From Zychaea mexicana (Eukaryota > Mucoromycota > Mucoromycetes > Mucorales > Lichtheimiaceae), in contig NW_026516850.1 of assembly GCF_025766255.1 (NCBI RefSeq), positions 1 through 63,304 on the forward strand: a stretch of DNA of 63,304 nucleotides, in the 5' to 3' direction. The notes under the pieces were generated by a model that was not told the DNA's origin, did not search any database, and was given only the letters and a program-made list of their open reading frames with translations. The position numbers and the translations under genes were made by a program. Below, in pieces: positions 35,164-46,189 of the stretch; within the stretch, counting starts at the first letter, position 1; each line of letters begins with the position of its first letter.

Positions 35164-35755
35164 CTAAAAGCAGCATTGGCAGTCAAAAGGACACAATGGC
35201 GTATCCTTGCCTTCACCTATCCGTAAGTCCTTGACATCATAAAGTGGGAAGCCTTCTTCTGTTGTTCGCTCTAAACGCAACGTACAGTGCGGTTAATCAC
35301 ACGCTACATGCATTGTCTTGAGATAATAGTACTTACTGGACTTTTTGCCTCGAGAATCACCGAATCCATCATCATCCGATGGTGCTGGCGCTTGAGACTT
35401 CCGCTTTTGGCCCTTTTTCGCTGCTGTCAATTCAGCAAACACGACTTCTTCCACTACATGTGCTGCTGGTTGTTCTTCTTCTATGTCTTCTTTGGATTCT
35501 TTTTTGGCATTTTCATCGAACTTAACGCCCTTTTTCTTCTTATTGTCCTTCTTTTTTGTCGTCGTCGTTGTACCAGAGTCACTGCTCTTGTCCGTAGCAG
35601 GCTTTTTCTCAACAGGTACGTTTCTTTTGGCGAAAATGTCGTCAATCTCGGAAGCCGCTTTCTTTTGTGCTTTTTCTACGTGACATGTTCCGGTATGTTT
35701 ATTATTTCTTTCAACAATCGCTGGTCTCAAGTAATTGTAATTTACCTGAGGCCAT
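35164..35755 (-). CDS. DUF1764 family protein
   Basis: Exons: 35755-35746, 35675-35337, 35270-35164. They total 456 nt, giving 151 residues. The first coding exon is only 10 nt (ATGGCCTCAG) and joins to give MASEKAQKKAASEIDDIFAK. The conserved DUF1764 features are present: the N-terminal SEIDDIF motif, a Lys-rich low-complexity middle (KKKDNKKKKGVKF), DDDGFGDSRGKKSKRTTEEG and the conserved end GFPLYDVKDLRIG followed by LCPFDCQCCF. The function of the family is not established; basic composition suggests a nuclear or nucleolar location (inference). It is convergent with UBR1 and lies 465 bp downstream of UPF3 on the same strand. Confidence 0.85.
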
Positions 35756-36219
35756 GGCTTTTTTTTTTGGATCGATCTATAAGAGTTTGAAACAATTTTT
35801 TTTTTTTCAAAGCAGAGCAAATTTGAGTTTAAATATCCAAGAAAGCATTAATGCAGAGCCGAAGGACACCAGCTTTTGTTTTTTATTGATAAAGGCAGCC
35901 AAAAGCGTATCGCTCGGTAGCTCTTACGTATTTGGCGAGCAGCAAAGGAAAGAAAAAGAAGGATAATGTCGCCTGTGCGTGTGTGTACTTGAACGAGCGA
36001 GAGAGAGAAAAGCGGATCTTACTAGGCAGACAGACAGACATGCCACACAACACAAAGGGGAAGCGTACATCCTCAAAGGCTCGATGATGACGATAGTGGT
36101 GGTGATAACGACGACGTGACAGACAGCAGCGAGGGAGAGAGGTGAGGAGTCCCGATTGATCTGAGCCCTTTCGCCGCCAATAAACGTAGCAAATGCCTTC
36201 GCTTCTTCTTCTTTTCATG

Positions 36220-37832
36220 TTATCCGGCCCGCTGGTTTGCAGAACTCTTTGGCTTGCTGCTGCTATCCTCCTTGTTGCCTCTTCCCAAGATTTGCACTAC
36301 TGGCTGCTGCTGCTGCTGCTGCTTGCCTTGCTTGTTGTTCTTGGATTCCTTCCCTTCCCTGTTTCTACTCGGCCTTGGCTTCTTTGGCTTGTCGCCTTTT
36401 TCTTTCGGAGGCTTGTTGGGTTTGCTGTTGCTGGTGGATTCTTTGCTAGATGCTTTGGTGGTGTCGCTGCCGTTTGCTTCTACTGCTCCACCTGCTGCTG
36501 CTGCTGCTGCTGCCTTTTTGTCTTGATCTTTTTTCTTCTTGTTGCGACGCGATGGCTTTTTCGCCTTTCCCTCTCTTTCACTGCCTGCCGCTCCTTCCTC
36601 AGCTGTTCCTGCCACTGATGCTGATGCTGCTGCTTTTTCTCTAGCCTTAATCTCCTTTGCTTCTTTGGCAGCAGCTTTCTTCTTGGCCGCCTTGGCAGCT
36701 TGCGCTTTGGCTTTGGCAGCTGCTTGAGCGGCTTTTTGAGCCCGAAGATGGTCCAGCAACGGCGTAGTCTTTGGCTTGTTGGCTTGTTCGGCAGCCAGTG
36801 TTTGTGCTATTCAATTCATTGGTCCATCAATGTAAAGGAGCGTTTCTCTCTCGAATGACTGACCACTTGCTTTCCTCCGTCCAAACAACAGTAGTAACAG
36901 TAATAATAGTTGTCCCAAATCATACCTGTGACAAGTGCAAGTCTGTTCTCTAAACGCTCCAACTGAGATCCAGTCTCACCCACTTCTTTTGGCTCGGCTG
37001 CCTTGTTTTCCTCAGCCTTGAGCGATTCGACGAACTTCAAGTAGTCAGGGTCTGTAGCACATACATACAGCTAATCAGTTATCCATCCGGAAAAAAGAAG
37101 ATCCTATTGCTATTTACCTTCGTCAATCGTTCCTTGACGAGTGTCAGGGTTCTTATGCTCTTTCGGCACTTTTTGGAACGGCGCGAATTCTACCACAGCA
37201 CGGCTCTCGGTGCCTTTGCGAGAACAGATAGACACATTAGCATGGAATGTGAAACAACCCAAACACATGCGATAAGACGTTGTTACCTTTGCTGTCGAGA
37301 AAAATGTGACCATCAAAGCCTTGATGAAATGCAATAACCGCCTCCATTGACTTCATATGAAAGTAAGCACGCGAAAACACATTTTCTTTTCCCTTGCTAT
37401 AAGCAGAGAGAGAGTGTTTTTTTTTGGTATGTAAGCATAAGCAAGTATAGCCAACTAGCCTTGTGTTTGGGTCGACTACTTATTTCCACCTCATTTACAA
37501 AATCAATACCTTTGACTAAGCTTGCCAGGCACATAGAATTTATAATCAACAACGTCGTCACCAATCCATCGTTTAGCAGCATTCATTAATGCCTCTTCAG
37601 GCAAATTGGGTGGTAATCGACGTACAACGATTTTTGTTTTGAGCGTGTTCTTTTTGGCTCGTTTGGCCTTCTTTTTGGCCTTTTCTTTCTTCTTTTTCTT
37701 CGCTTTGGCAAGTGCTGCCTTTTCCTTTTGTTTGTCAGTCGTCGTACTCGTCGACGATGCCGGCGTCGACGTTGCTTGTTGCTGTGTCGTAGTCGCTGCT
37801 GGTGCAGCAGTACTGGGTTCGGACGTGGACAT
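36220..37832 (-). CDS. UPF3: Nonsense-mediated decay factor UPF3 (Smg4/UPF3 domain)
   Basis: Exons: 37832-37510, 37396-37287, 37213-37118, 37051-36926, 36806-36220. They total 1242 nt, giving 413 residues. After an Ala/Thr/Gln-rich N-terminus and a Lys/Ala-rich basic segment, the Smg4/UPF3 RNP-like domain is clear: TKIVVRRLPPNLPEEAL, YKFYVPGK, FSRAYFHMKSMEAVIAFHQG, GHIFLDSKGTESRAVVEFAPFQKVP and DPDYLKFVESLKAEE. The C-terminal third is low-complexity (Ala/Lys, PSRRNKKKK, Gln run), and I saw no certain exon-junction-complex binding motif. UPF3 links premature termination to decay through UPF2 and UPF1. The ATG at 37832 is chosen because upstream in-frame sequence looks like untranslated leader. 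Introns are short GT-AG and phases agree. Confidence 0.92.
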
Positions 37833-40579
37833 TGTAACAGCAACAAAAAAAACCCTATTTTCGCTTGTCCCGTAGCACGCAAATATCCACGAGCGTGGCG
37901 GACTTTTTCTACGGCTGTTGGCATTTGCTCTAATGATCCGATTTTTTAAGCACATTGTGGAAGCTCTTTCTTCAGTCTCTAACAGCTTTGTATCAGAATT
38001 ATTAATTTGCGTAGCTGATAAGGAAGAAGGTTCTAGTCTGTATGTACTTTATCAAGCACGAGCAAACGTAGCTGCAAAAATGTAGTCAGTAAAAGAGAAA
38101 AGTTGACAGTTGACTATATGTGTCTTGAAAATTGGTTTAAATATCCCAACTCTTCAGCACGGACTGACTCATCAAGCGTTATAATCGTTTTTTGTAAGTG
38201 AACGTCGGTCAGTATTTGTTTTTGCTCTTGCGTATTGAATGAGAGAGATATATGCTAGTAGCTGAAATAACAGCGGAAATGCAAGGAGACAAGGTGAGTG
38301 GGTTAAGAAGGCAGAGCAGCTCAGCAGTCCCCATGGTGTGCTGCGTCTGTTCAAAGGGTCATGTCATAGGTATAAGCGGTGCAAGAGAAGATAAAGCCAT
38401 GTGGAAAAATAAGAGCCTGTTGAGATGCACTTGGTGCTCAGACACATGTTATATGTGCTTATGCATCTCATAATCAGTGCTTCCATGCTCACTTTGTTAC
38501 GCAAAGCACTCCTCGAGCTTACAGGTCCCACCGGCGAACTTCTGAGCCGAGGCTGGAATACATGGTAAAAGATAGGACTTACGCCCAGAGAAAGAGTATG
38601 CCACCCGCATGAGGCGATGCAACATCCGAAGATGGATACGGAACAAAGGTAGCTAGGCGATACAAAGAATGCAAAGGGGAGGGTTATAGAATATGCATGA
38701 ACGCAATACTTCCTAGGTCAGAGCAAAAGTAAAGACACACGCAAAGAAACCTGAACCGCACTTTTCAGGATGAATGGATAGAAGATCTTGACCACTGGAG
38801 TCTGGTCCATGACAGGATGACGAGAGTCCTACAGAGTCAGCCTTGTTTCTCGTCTTCCAGCAGCAGCAGTAACCCAGTCTCCACCGCTTGCATGATATGA
38901 CGAGCACTTGGGCCCACAGTATCGGCAGCAGCGCCAAAGTACGCCCGCGCAGGAGCATACTGAGAAAGAAGAAAGGGAGCAAGAAGCATCATGAGCAAAC
39001 CACTTGCACATAGTTTTTTGGGACATTTAATGTCTACATTTTTCTTTCTTTCAATTCGTTCATCCCACACAAACAACAAACACACAGTCGTTATTAGCCA
39101 CTTACACGTCCTTCCTTGCTTGAGAAAGAGAGAGAAGGAGAGGGAAGAGCTGCGATTTGAAACGACTAGTTATGGACTTAAAAAGTAGGGAAAAAGTGCG
39201 CACAGAATATAAAGAAGATCAGCCCATCGTGTCGATCATTGGAAGTTGCTGTACACGCATTGAACAAACGCCGTCTCTTCACACCAGCCGGCAGCAATAT
39301 GGATGGATAGCCTTGACACCTGAGAAGACGAAGATAACAGCTTGAGAATGACACGCCTTGTGCCGCAGCAGCCGAATACGAGTGCCATAGTGTTCGACTT
39401 TAAGTTAACCTTGATAAAGACGGCATGGATGCGGGAGATCCTTCTTCTCGTTCCTCAAGGCAGCAGCCTTGATAGAGGAGAAGTAGAGCCGTGAAGGATG
39501 GAAAAAAGTAGAGAGTGAAAGAATGTAAAAGAAACGGCAAGCGTGTGAGATACAGCAGTCTTCAATAGTACAGTTAGATAATTGACTTCTTGCATGTTTC
39601 GACTCTAATCATAGCTTGCCGTGGGTACCTTCTACAGTATGGAGGACAGAACTCAAGTTGATCCGGTAACAGTATCCCAGGTAGCAGTGTCTACCGACAT
39701 ATACAACAGAAAACCTTTAGATTATCGAAATGCAGCTGACTTTACGCTGATTCATTGAAAAACTATTGAAGATATAATCTCAAACGTTGTCGCTACTTAG
39801 AGGTTTGGGCTACAAGGGAGGGGGTCGTCCCTTGCGGCGCGTTTTCGTTATATGTCATTACTGCTTACTCGCTTCAACCCTTTTCTCTAAGATATAGACG
39901 GTTGAAAGTAGTCGTGCATCAAGAGACTTGTGCTTTTTCTGTAATATCGTATATGTTTTTTCTAGTTTTGTCGAGTTTTTTTTAATTTTACTATACTCGA
40001 GCCCATCATTCGTCTTACCGTCAATCAAGTAACGCGCCATATTGGTTTTAATATCCCGCGTATTGTAGTCAAATTTTGGCTCCAAGCTTGATGTGTCAGA
40101 TCAATTCATGCAAGATTTACGATCTCGCCTGCATCTTTGTTAATCACTCTAGCTATTTATCATGTAATGTTGAAAGCGCTTCTGTATGCTTTGCAGTCCT
40201 GCGTACGTCATTATCTAGCTCAACAGAGTGGTGTAACAAGCTGTCAGACCATGCTATACCCGTTAACATAGCAATGAACCGGGTCTTCCCAAAGTACAGG
40301 GACGCCTCCTACAAAGCAAATATCAGAAGTACTTGTTGTTGTTGTTGTTGACTTTGCACCTCTGTGGTGTACATATATGTTTCAAGACATTTTGATCTAT
40401 TTTTAATGATTTTCTTTTTGTAAACGCGATGCTTTCGAAAAAAAGGAAGAGTACAAAAAGACGCGTGTCAAACAATCAATGAACCATATATACATGTACA
40501 TATTGTGTCAAAGAACATATCAAGTGAGGCGAGAGCAAGGAGGAGTCGGTAGTCGTTGACAACGGCAAATACAGCCAAT
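37833..40579. other. Gene-poor region between UPF3 and TRM1
   Basis: No supported gene. Short frames include 39858-40085 minus (75 codons, Lys-rich, coiled-coil-like) and 38837-39085 minus, but neither has a recognisable family or linked exons. AG-rich and CT-rich tracts occur. Promoter elements of UPF3 must lie near 37840-38100. Confidence 0.45.
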
Positions 40580-41218
40580 CTAAGAGCGAAAGACACAATT
40601 GGCTAGTAAGAGATTTATGGAAAAGAAAAACAGGCACACAGCGTAAGAAAGGATGGTATGATCTCTCCTTATGAACGAGAGCAGCGGATCGAGAAAGTGT
40701 TGCAGGCATTCTAAAGAGCTCTGATGGCAAAAAACCTGCCCACAAGATGAGCCGACACCTATTTGACCACACATCCTGCAATCCAACCGGCCATTCACTT
40801 CTTGAGCTTGATGTTGGATTAGTTCTTCAGGTGAGTCAAAAGATTTCATAACAAACACATAAGTGGCCACGCATATCGAGCGACCGCAAGGCAAGAGCAG
40901 AATAAAACACAGCGTCAAGGCGTCCCAAGCAGCGCGTACTGCCTTGGTAGTTAAGTAAGGATTTACACGAGCGCCCAACACCTTGCTCGCCGCAAGTATC
41001 ATACATTCTGTCGCCCAATCTTGAGCTCGGTGATGACGTATGTACTCTTGAGTTGACTCAAACACAGCATCACAAACGCATCTGCGCGCAAGGTTACGTC
41101 GTCGACGTTCCGTGCAAATTGTGCTAATCATATGACGATATACGGTGTTCTCCCAATTGTAAAAATGGCCACATAATGGGTGTGTGATCATGCTGTGGCG
41201 CATCCTGACCTGTGACAA
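40580..41218 (-). CDS. Hypothetical ORF with zinc-finger-like segments (doubtful)
   Basis: This 212-codon frame is the longest in a 3.5-kb gene-poor region. Two segments resemble the F-x(5)-L-x(2)-H part of C2H2 fingers: CDAVFESTQEYIRHHRAQ and KSFDSPEELIQHQAQ. The paired cysteines are incomplete (CVC in the first, none in the second). A Cys-rich stretch (DCRMCGQIGVGSSCG) follows. The last 30 residues are hydrophobic and look like non-coding sequence. It may be a decayed zinc-finger gene, a gene with introns I could not place, or chance. Confidence 0.3.
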   Translation of the reverse strand: MSQVRMRHSMITHPLCGHFYNWENTVYRHMISTICTERRRRNLARRCVCDAVFESTQEYIRHHRAQDWATECMILAASKVLGARVNPYLTTKAVRAAWDALTLCFILLLPCGRSICVATYVFVMKSFDSPEELIQHQAQEVNGRLDCRMCGQIGVGSSCGQVFCHQSSLECLQHFLDPLLSFIRRDHTILSYAVCLFFFSINLLLANCVFRS

Positions 41219-41579
41219 ATATCTTCAATAGTAGTAGATGTCAGTCTTATGGTTGTAGTTGGGGTATATGGTGTGTAAGTAAAACAGTATCTATAAACCA
41301 ACATCCAACAGATCACATCCTAATTGCTTGGTGTCTCCGGTGTCTATTTCCCTATGGATTGACTACATGACGCCTTCTATGATGTATTGATCTACTGTTC
41401 ATCCGAGTTTCTTGAAGGAGGGCTTGATAGGCATCCTACCGAGACCAATACCAAGACAGTTATAAGATAAAGAATGCTAGTATGTTTATTACAAATTGAG
41501 GAAAATATAAAGAATGATGTGGATGGTGTGTTTGGTTGCGCGTATATGCAACTGTAAATATATTATTCATATAATTGTA
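41219..41579. other. Short intergenic stretch, TRM1 3' flank
   Basis: No coding content was seen. The part next to 41580 is the likely 3' UTR of TRM1. Confidence 0.4.
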
Positions 41580-43967
41580 TTACTCGTCCGCTTGCTTTCT
41601 CTTTTTCCCAGCGCGTGCTTTGGGACCCCAATTGGCCGTAGGATTAATTTGATACCGTACAAGTTTGATGGATTGGGATTGAGGAACGGCTTGAGGATGA
41701 CGTTTAAATTTGACTTCGATACTATTCAGGACATCAAACAACAGTACGAATATATTAGATCCTTCCCTCGCAGAACAGTGCTACTATTGTTTACCTTGAT
41801 TCTTTGGCTAGAATGGCGCGGGCTGGGGAATTTTCTGCAATGTTGGCCATAGTGACAGGATGCTTCTTGACGAAGGCGCGCAAGATATCCCACATGACAT
41901 GTGAAGGTGCATCGGTTTTAATGGTTGCTGGTCCACAATGAGAACCAGATACCTTGTAACCTGCGTTGAGGATAGCCGAGCTGCGTAATTTTGTTTTTTC
42001 AGTTAGCAAAGAAGAAATCCAGCAGATAGAAGAGAGGAACAAGCTTACTTGAGATCCATCAAAGGAATACTAGTGCAATGTAGAGTGCCACAGAGCCTTT
42101 GCAGAGTCCAGTACAGTGGAGCATCTAATTCTTCGCTAATGACAGTCAACATGCCCTTCATACGTGTGTTGGTACCATAGTTGGATTCATTTGCCTTGAC
42201 ATGTTCCAACATTTTGTTTACAAACTCTTTGTCATGCAATGGTGCGCCCCATGCAGGTCCACCAACCTATGTACATGTTCAGTGTGGAAACGTTTGTTGT
42301 AATCATTAGCGGAAAAGTCCCACAAAAAGCGACTAAAAATACTTTACATGATGGGTGTTGCCACAGTTTCTGCACTTCTCATCAACAGGTGGTCCGCTAC
42401 CAGGTACGTGTCGCTCCTGACCGTTATCCTTAACCTGAATCTTGCCTAGTGGTTGTACAGCATAAGAATGGCAGCCAGAGCACTCGTACATAACGGCGGT
42501 TTTGCTATATACATATTGTTTCAGCTCTAAGATATCCAATCCCACGCTTTCAAAGGATTTGATTATATGAGCAATCTTTTATCTATATACCTTGCGGCCT
42601 TTTTTACGCCTTGTGGGGATGTGTAAACACGAACAAAGACACGCAAGTAGAAATCAATGCTGCATGACATGAGCGGAACAATATGGCGGCGGTATCGTCC
42701 AGCAGAAGTTTGTAAAGTGTTGAGCACAAGACGCAATGCCATTTCATGTGGGAACATTCCCTTCAAAGGCATACCGTTGTACTTGCCAAAGCTATCACAT
42801 AATCAATAATATGGTCAACCAAAATTACAATCTCTCACTTAGATGCTCGAATATATTTAAATTACCAAGTTTCCGGATGCATTGAGCCAGTCAAAATCGC
42901 CAAATCAGTGCATGTTACACACAAAAGTCCTAATACCAGCATACCGTTGTAAGTCATCTTTCTGCTTCTCATTGTCTTTTGATTTAATCCCGGAACCTGA
43001 TCTGGAAAAACACAAACCTCCTTCCGATACAGCCTGAACAGCACCATCAATGAATGGAGCAGCCGAACCATAGGGATCCAAATCCACCACGTCGAATTTC
43101 TTTGCGTTTCCAATAGCGCTATACATGACCTGCCTACATAATTGATATACCGTTTGTGTCGTTTCAATGTATAATTCTTATACTTTTGTAATTTTTTTTT
43201 TCTTACATGGCATCGCCCTGATTAGGTCGCACAAGTTCTTCTGTCAAGTTGTTATATTTGACGTTGCGTTTGATGGATTCGACAGCTTCTGCTTCCAGAT
43301 CATTCGCAGTTACTTGCTTCAAGTTGGGAATTTCTTTGGCATATCGAATCGATCTCAAACCACTTGCTGACAGAGCTTCGAGAATCGTAAACGATTGCGT
43401 GTCGATATAGTTTTGAAGATGCTAGAATTTACCTTTGATCAGTCATTGAAGCAAATACAAGAGCTATATCTTTTGTTTGTTGTATGCTGTACCTTCTCTG
43501 CTTCTTCCTTTGCCTTTTCGTCTAAACAAACAGAGTGATGAAATCATATACATAAATAAATACTGGCCGAGGAAAGAAGTCATTCGGCTGTTTCCGCCAT
43601 AGTCTTTTTGTTTTCCCGCAAGTATACCTTTGGCATTGGCGACTTTCTTTTCAATACGAGCTCGTTTTTCGCCCAAAAAGATTTCGCTCCATGTCCGAAT
43701 GGCAGCAATAGACATGTCGCGGTTGAATTCTTGTACGGGGTTATAGAATACTTCATTGCCTTTGGGGAAAAGAATGGTTGCTTTGCCTTCAGTTACTGGA
43801 GTATACTGAGAAATGTCAATCTCGGAGGCAGAATCAGTGGCAGCTGGAGCATCAGCAGTATTCGATTCTGCAACGGCAGCAGTAGCAGGTTCTTTGGTGG
43901 TTGCCATGTGTCGTCGTTGAAGTAATTGTCTTGTCAAGGTTGAAAAAGGACGGAAAAGGCGTTGCAT
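41580..43967 (-). CDS. TRM1: tRNA (guanine26-N2)-dimethyltransferase Trm1
   Basis: Exons: 43967-43628, 43521-43493, 43421-43207, 43133-43018, 42929-42866, 42791-42591, 42504-42348, 42266-42049, 41980-41795, 41721-41580. They total 1668 nt, giving 555 residues. The Trm1 signature is continuous: [68 protein letters not shown] (SAM-dependent core), [23 protein letters not shown], a Cys4 site (YECSGCH and EKCRNCG), [11 protein letters not shown], and a basic tail ending [10 protein letters not shown]. It makes m2,2G26 in cytosolic and mitochondrial tRNAs. Two in-frame starts, 43967 and 43907 (MATTKE), bracket a basic amphipathic segment ([20 protein letters not shown]), suggesting dual mitochondrial and nuclear forms as in yeast TRM1. 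One intron (43017-42930) uses the weak donor GTTTGT. Confidence 0.94.
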
Positions 43968-44232
43968 AAACGCAAAGCCACCGAATCGCCCAATTTCCTA
44001 TAAAACTGTGTGCCTTGTGTCACCCATGAAATTTGTCCAAAGTATTCTGAAGTCATAGTAAAAATATATATTTTAAAAAAGTTACAAGAGAAGGAAGAGG
44101 TAAGGGTTACTTTCTACATACTAAAAATGACTATTTATCAGTGGAAATAGAACTTATATAGATAAAAGAAGAAAACAAGCGGGAGAATGATATTTATAAT
44201 ATAATATTTTCGTTGATGGCGTCGACTTCTTT

Positions 44233-46074
44233 TTACAAAAAAAGTGCATATGCTGCAAACACCGTGACCAAAGACATCATCATGGACAGCTTCAGCTTGG
44301 GCGAGGCCGAGTCAAGGTTTTCAAACGCCATGGCATTCATAACGTTCGTATCTAAGAAACTGAAGCCTGTCAATCGAGGGTTGGGTGTGCCGTTGGTGTT
44401 GCTTGGTGGAATCGAGATGAAAAGCAAGTGCTGTTTTCGAGTAGCAGCCTGATCGCCCCAAATCCAGCTGTTAGTATTAGCATCCGATGGTATACCGGCT
44501 TGAGTAGGAGGATTGGTGACTTCGGTGATATTAAATGTTGGTTCATATTCAAGACGTCCTTGGGAATAGTCGCCTAGCGACATACCGTAGGTCTGATTGG
44601 TCTTGATTTGGTTAGCAACATCGATGGGTGTCGTGGTATTGACATCCTGGAAAATCGATGTATCGTCTTGGGTCGTCAAGATCTGAGCAATGGCCAAACG
44701 ATGCGTGCTATTCGCCAAGGCTGGGTAGTTGGCAAGGGTCAAATTATACTGTAAAGAATTGGGCTGCAGAGGCACACCTTCGGTCATGTTGACTTGCAGA
44801 TTCGTCGAGCGCCAGGTCAGATAAGCGTCAAAGGGTTGTTGGGTGCGTGTATGCGTCAAATTGCGACCGACAGTAGCGAATTCATAGTACCACAAGGACG
44901 CATTAGCAGGAGACGTCTGATTGCTAACGGAAATGTTGTCCCATGCCACATTGTCTAAAGACACGGCTGACACTATGGCTTCATTGTCGTCATAAAAACC
45001 GTTTTGGTTGGCATCGTTAAATTCAACAATGTGAGCAAATGCGAGTCGGTATGCAAAGTTGGCAGGGTTCTTCGGGATCGGACGAGGCGACAAAACCATG
45101 ATCGGCCATGGGGTACGAGTAAGCGGTGGTCATGTTGAACGTGTAATAATAATTGTCTTCATCGCTAGTGTTTTCGGTGCCGTTCAAGACTGCGTACGAG
45201 CCTGAAGAAGCAGCAGAAATTTCGGGTGCGTAGTAAGCACCGTCGTCTTGGTTGAAACGATGATAAGCGCCGTAATAGCCGATAAATGCCCACGCAGGAA
45301 TAATAGACCAGTAGATGAGTCCTGGATTATAGCCGCCTACCCATCCACTTCGTGTGCCGCCACCATAGCCGCCAGTATATGTTGTTGGATATCTCGTATA
45401 GCTGGCTGCGATTGATGAAAATTTGTTTAGGATTCCATACGGTTCATGATATCTTGAAGAAGAAAGAGAGCGAAAGAGTATGAGAAGAATATAAAGAAAG
45501 TCAGGAACTTACTTCGTGTGTTAGCATAACTATATGGCGGAGGACTGCCTGCAAATCCACCATACCCGCCTTTTGGATACGACGTACTTCCAGCAGGGTA
45601 ACTGTAACTGCCTGCTCTGGTACCAACTGCTGCGCCAGGTTGTGTCATGGCAGGTCTACCTAAAAAAACCAATCATTTGCGTAAAATCATTAGTAAGGTT
45701 TTCTTTTTGCTATTCGATTGTTTGTATCAATGACCTCATTCATACCTCCATTGCTGTTGCCATATCGACCTGATGCAGTGCTGGAGCCACGGCCCGCAGA
45801 CGAGCCGCCGCCACGGCTTCCACCAGAAGATCCTCCACCGCGACCTCCTCCACCGCGACCTCCTCCGCCACGACCTCCTCCACCACGACCTCCTCCGCCG
45901 CCACCTTTACCAAGCGCAGCTATGCGTATAGAAAAATAAATAGAGTCAATTCGTGAGGCTCTCTTGCTTTGTTTGTTTTCCATCGAAAATGTAATTAAAA
46001 ATATTAGGCTTTAAATGATCCATACCGGTTGCAAGGTATGCGAGTATTAACAGAGTTATGTTTGATATCTTCAT
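44233..46074 (-). CDS. Gly-rich secreted, probably GPI-anchored protein; apparent frameshift
   Basis: Exons: 46074-46026, 45919-45746, 45659-45513, 45405-44233. The start encodes a signal peptide (MKISNITLLILAYLATAALG). Then come a GGGGR-repeat region, a Gly/Tyr/Ser-rich segment, a short hydrophobic segment (WSIIPAWAFIGYYGAYH) and a large domain with many N-glycosylation sites (NMTT, NQTS, NLTL, NSTH). The C-terminus (SMMMSLVTVFAAYALFL) looks like a GPI-attachment signal. Near 45080 coding continuity breaks: YSYPMADHGFVASSDP is in one frame and KNPANFAYRLAFAHIVEFND in the next. One extra base in the CCCGAA stretch would explain it, and no intron fits. A 12-nt micro-exon (45452-45441) is also possible. 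The family is known to me only as a Gly-rich cell-surface type; no function is assigned. Confidence 0.65.
45838..45902. repeat. 15-bp minisatellite encoding GGGGR repeats
   Basis: On the plus strand the unit CGACCTCCTCCACCG recurs about four times with third-position variation. On the coding strand it gives repeated Arg-Gly4 in the surface protein. It is prone to length change by slippage. Confidence 0.8.
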
Positions 46075-46181
46075 AATTTTTAAAAATGTGCACGGGCTTC
46101 AATGACAGAAAAAGACAAGAGAACCAGAAGAGCAAGGAAAAACGAACGAAAGAAAAAAAGCACAGCCGAAAAAGCGGACTT

Positions 46182-46189
46182 TTTATATA
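46182..46189 (-). promoter_or_regulatory. TATA box of the Gly-rich surface protein gene
   Basis: TATATAAA on the minus strand lies about 110 bp upstream of the ATG at 46074, a normal spacing for a fungal TATA promoter. Confidence 0.55.

Noticed and set aside
36193..36727. Plus-strand Leu/Cys-rich frames
   Set aside because: Antisense of the Ala/Lys/Gln-rich tail of UPF3.
45718..45939. Pro-rich plus-strand frame
   Set aside because: Antisense of the GGGGR minisatellite of the surface protein.
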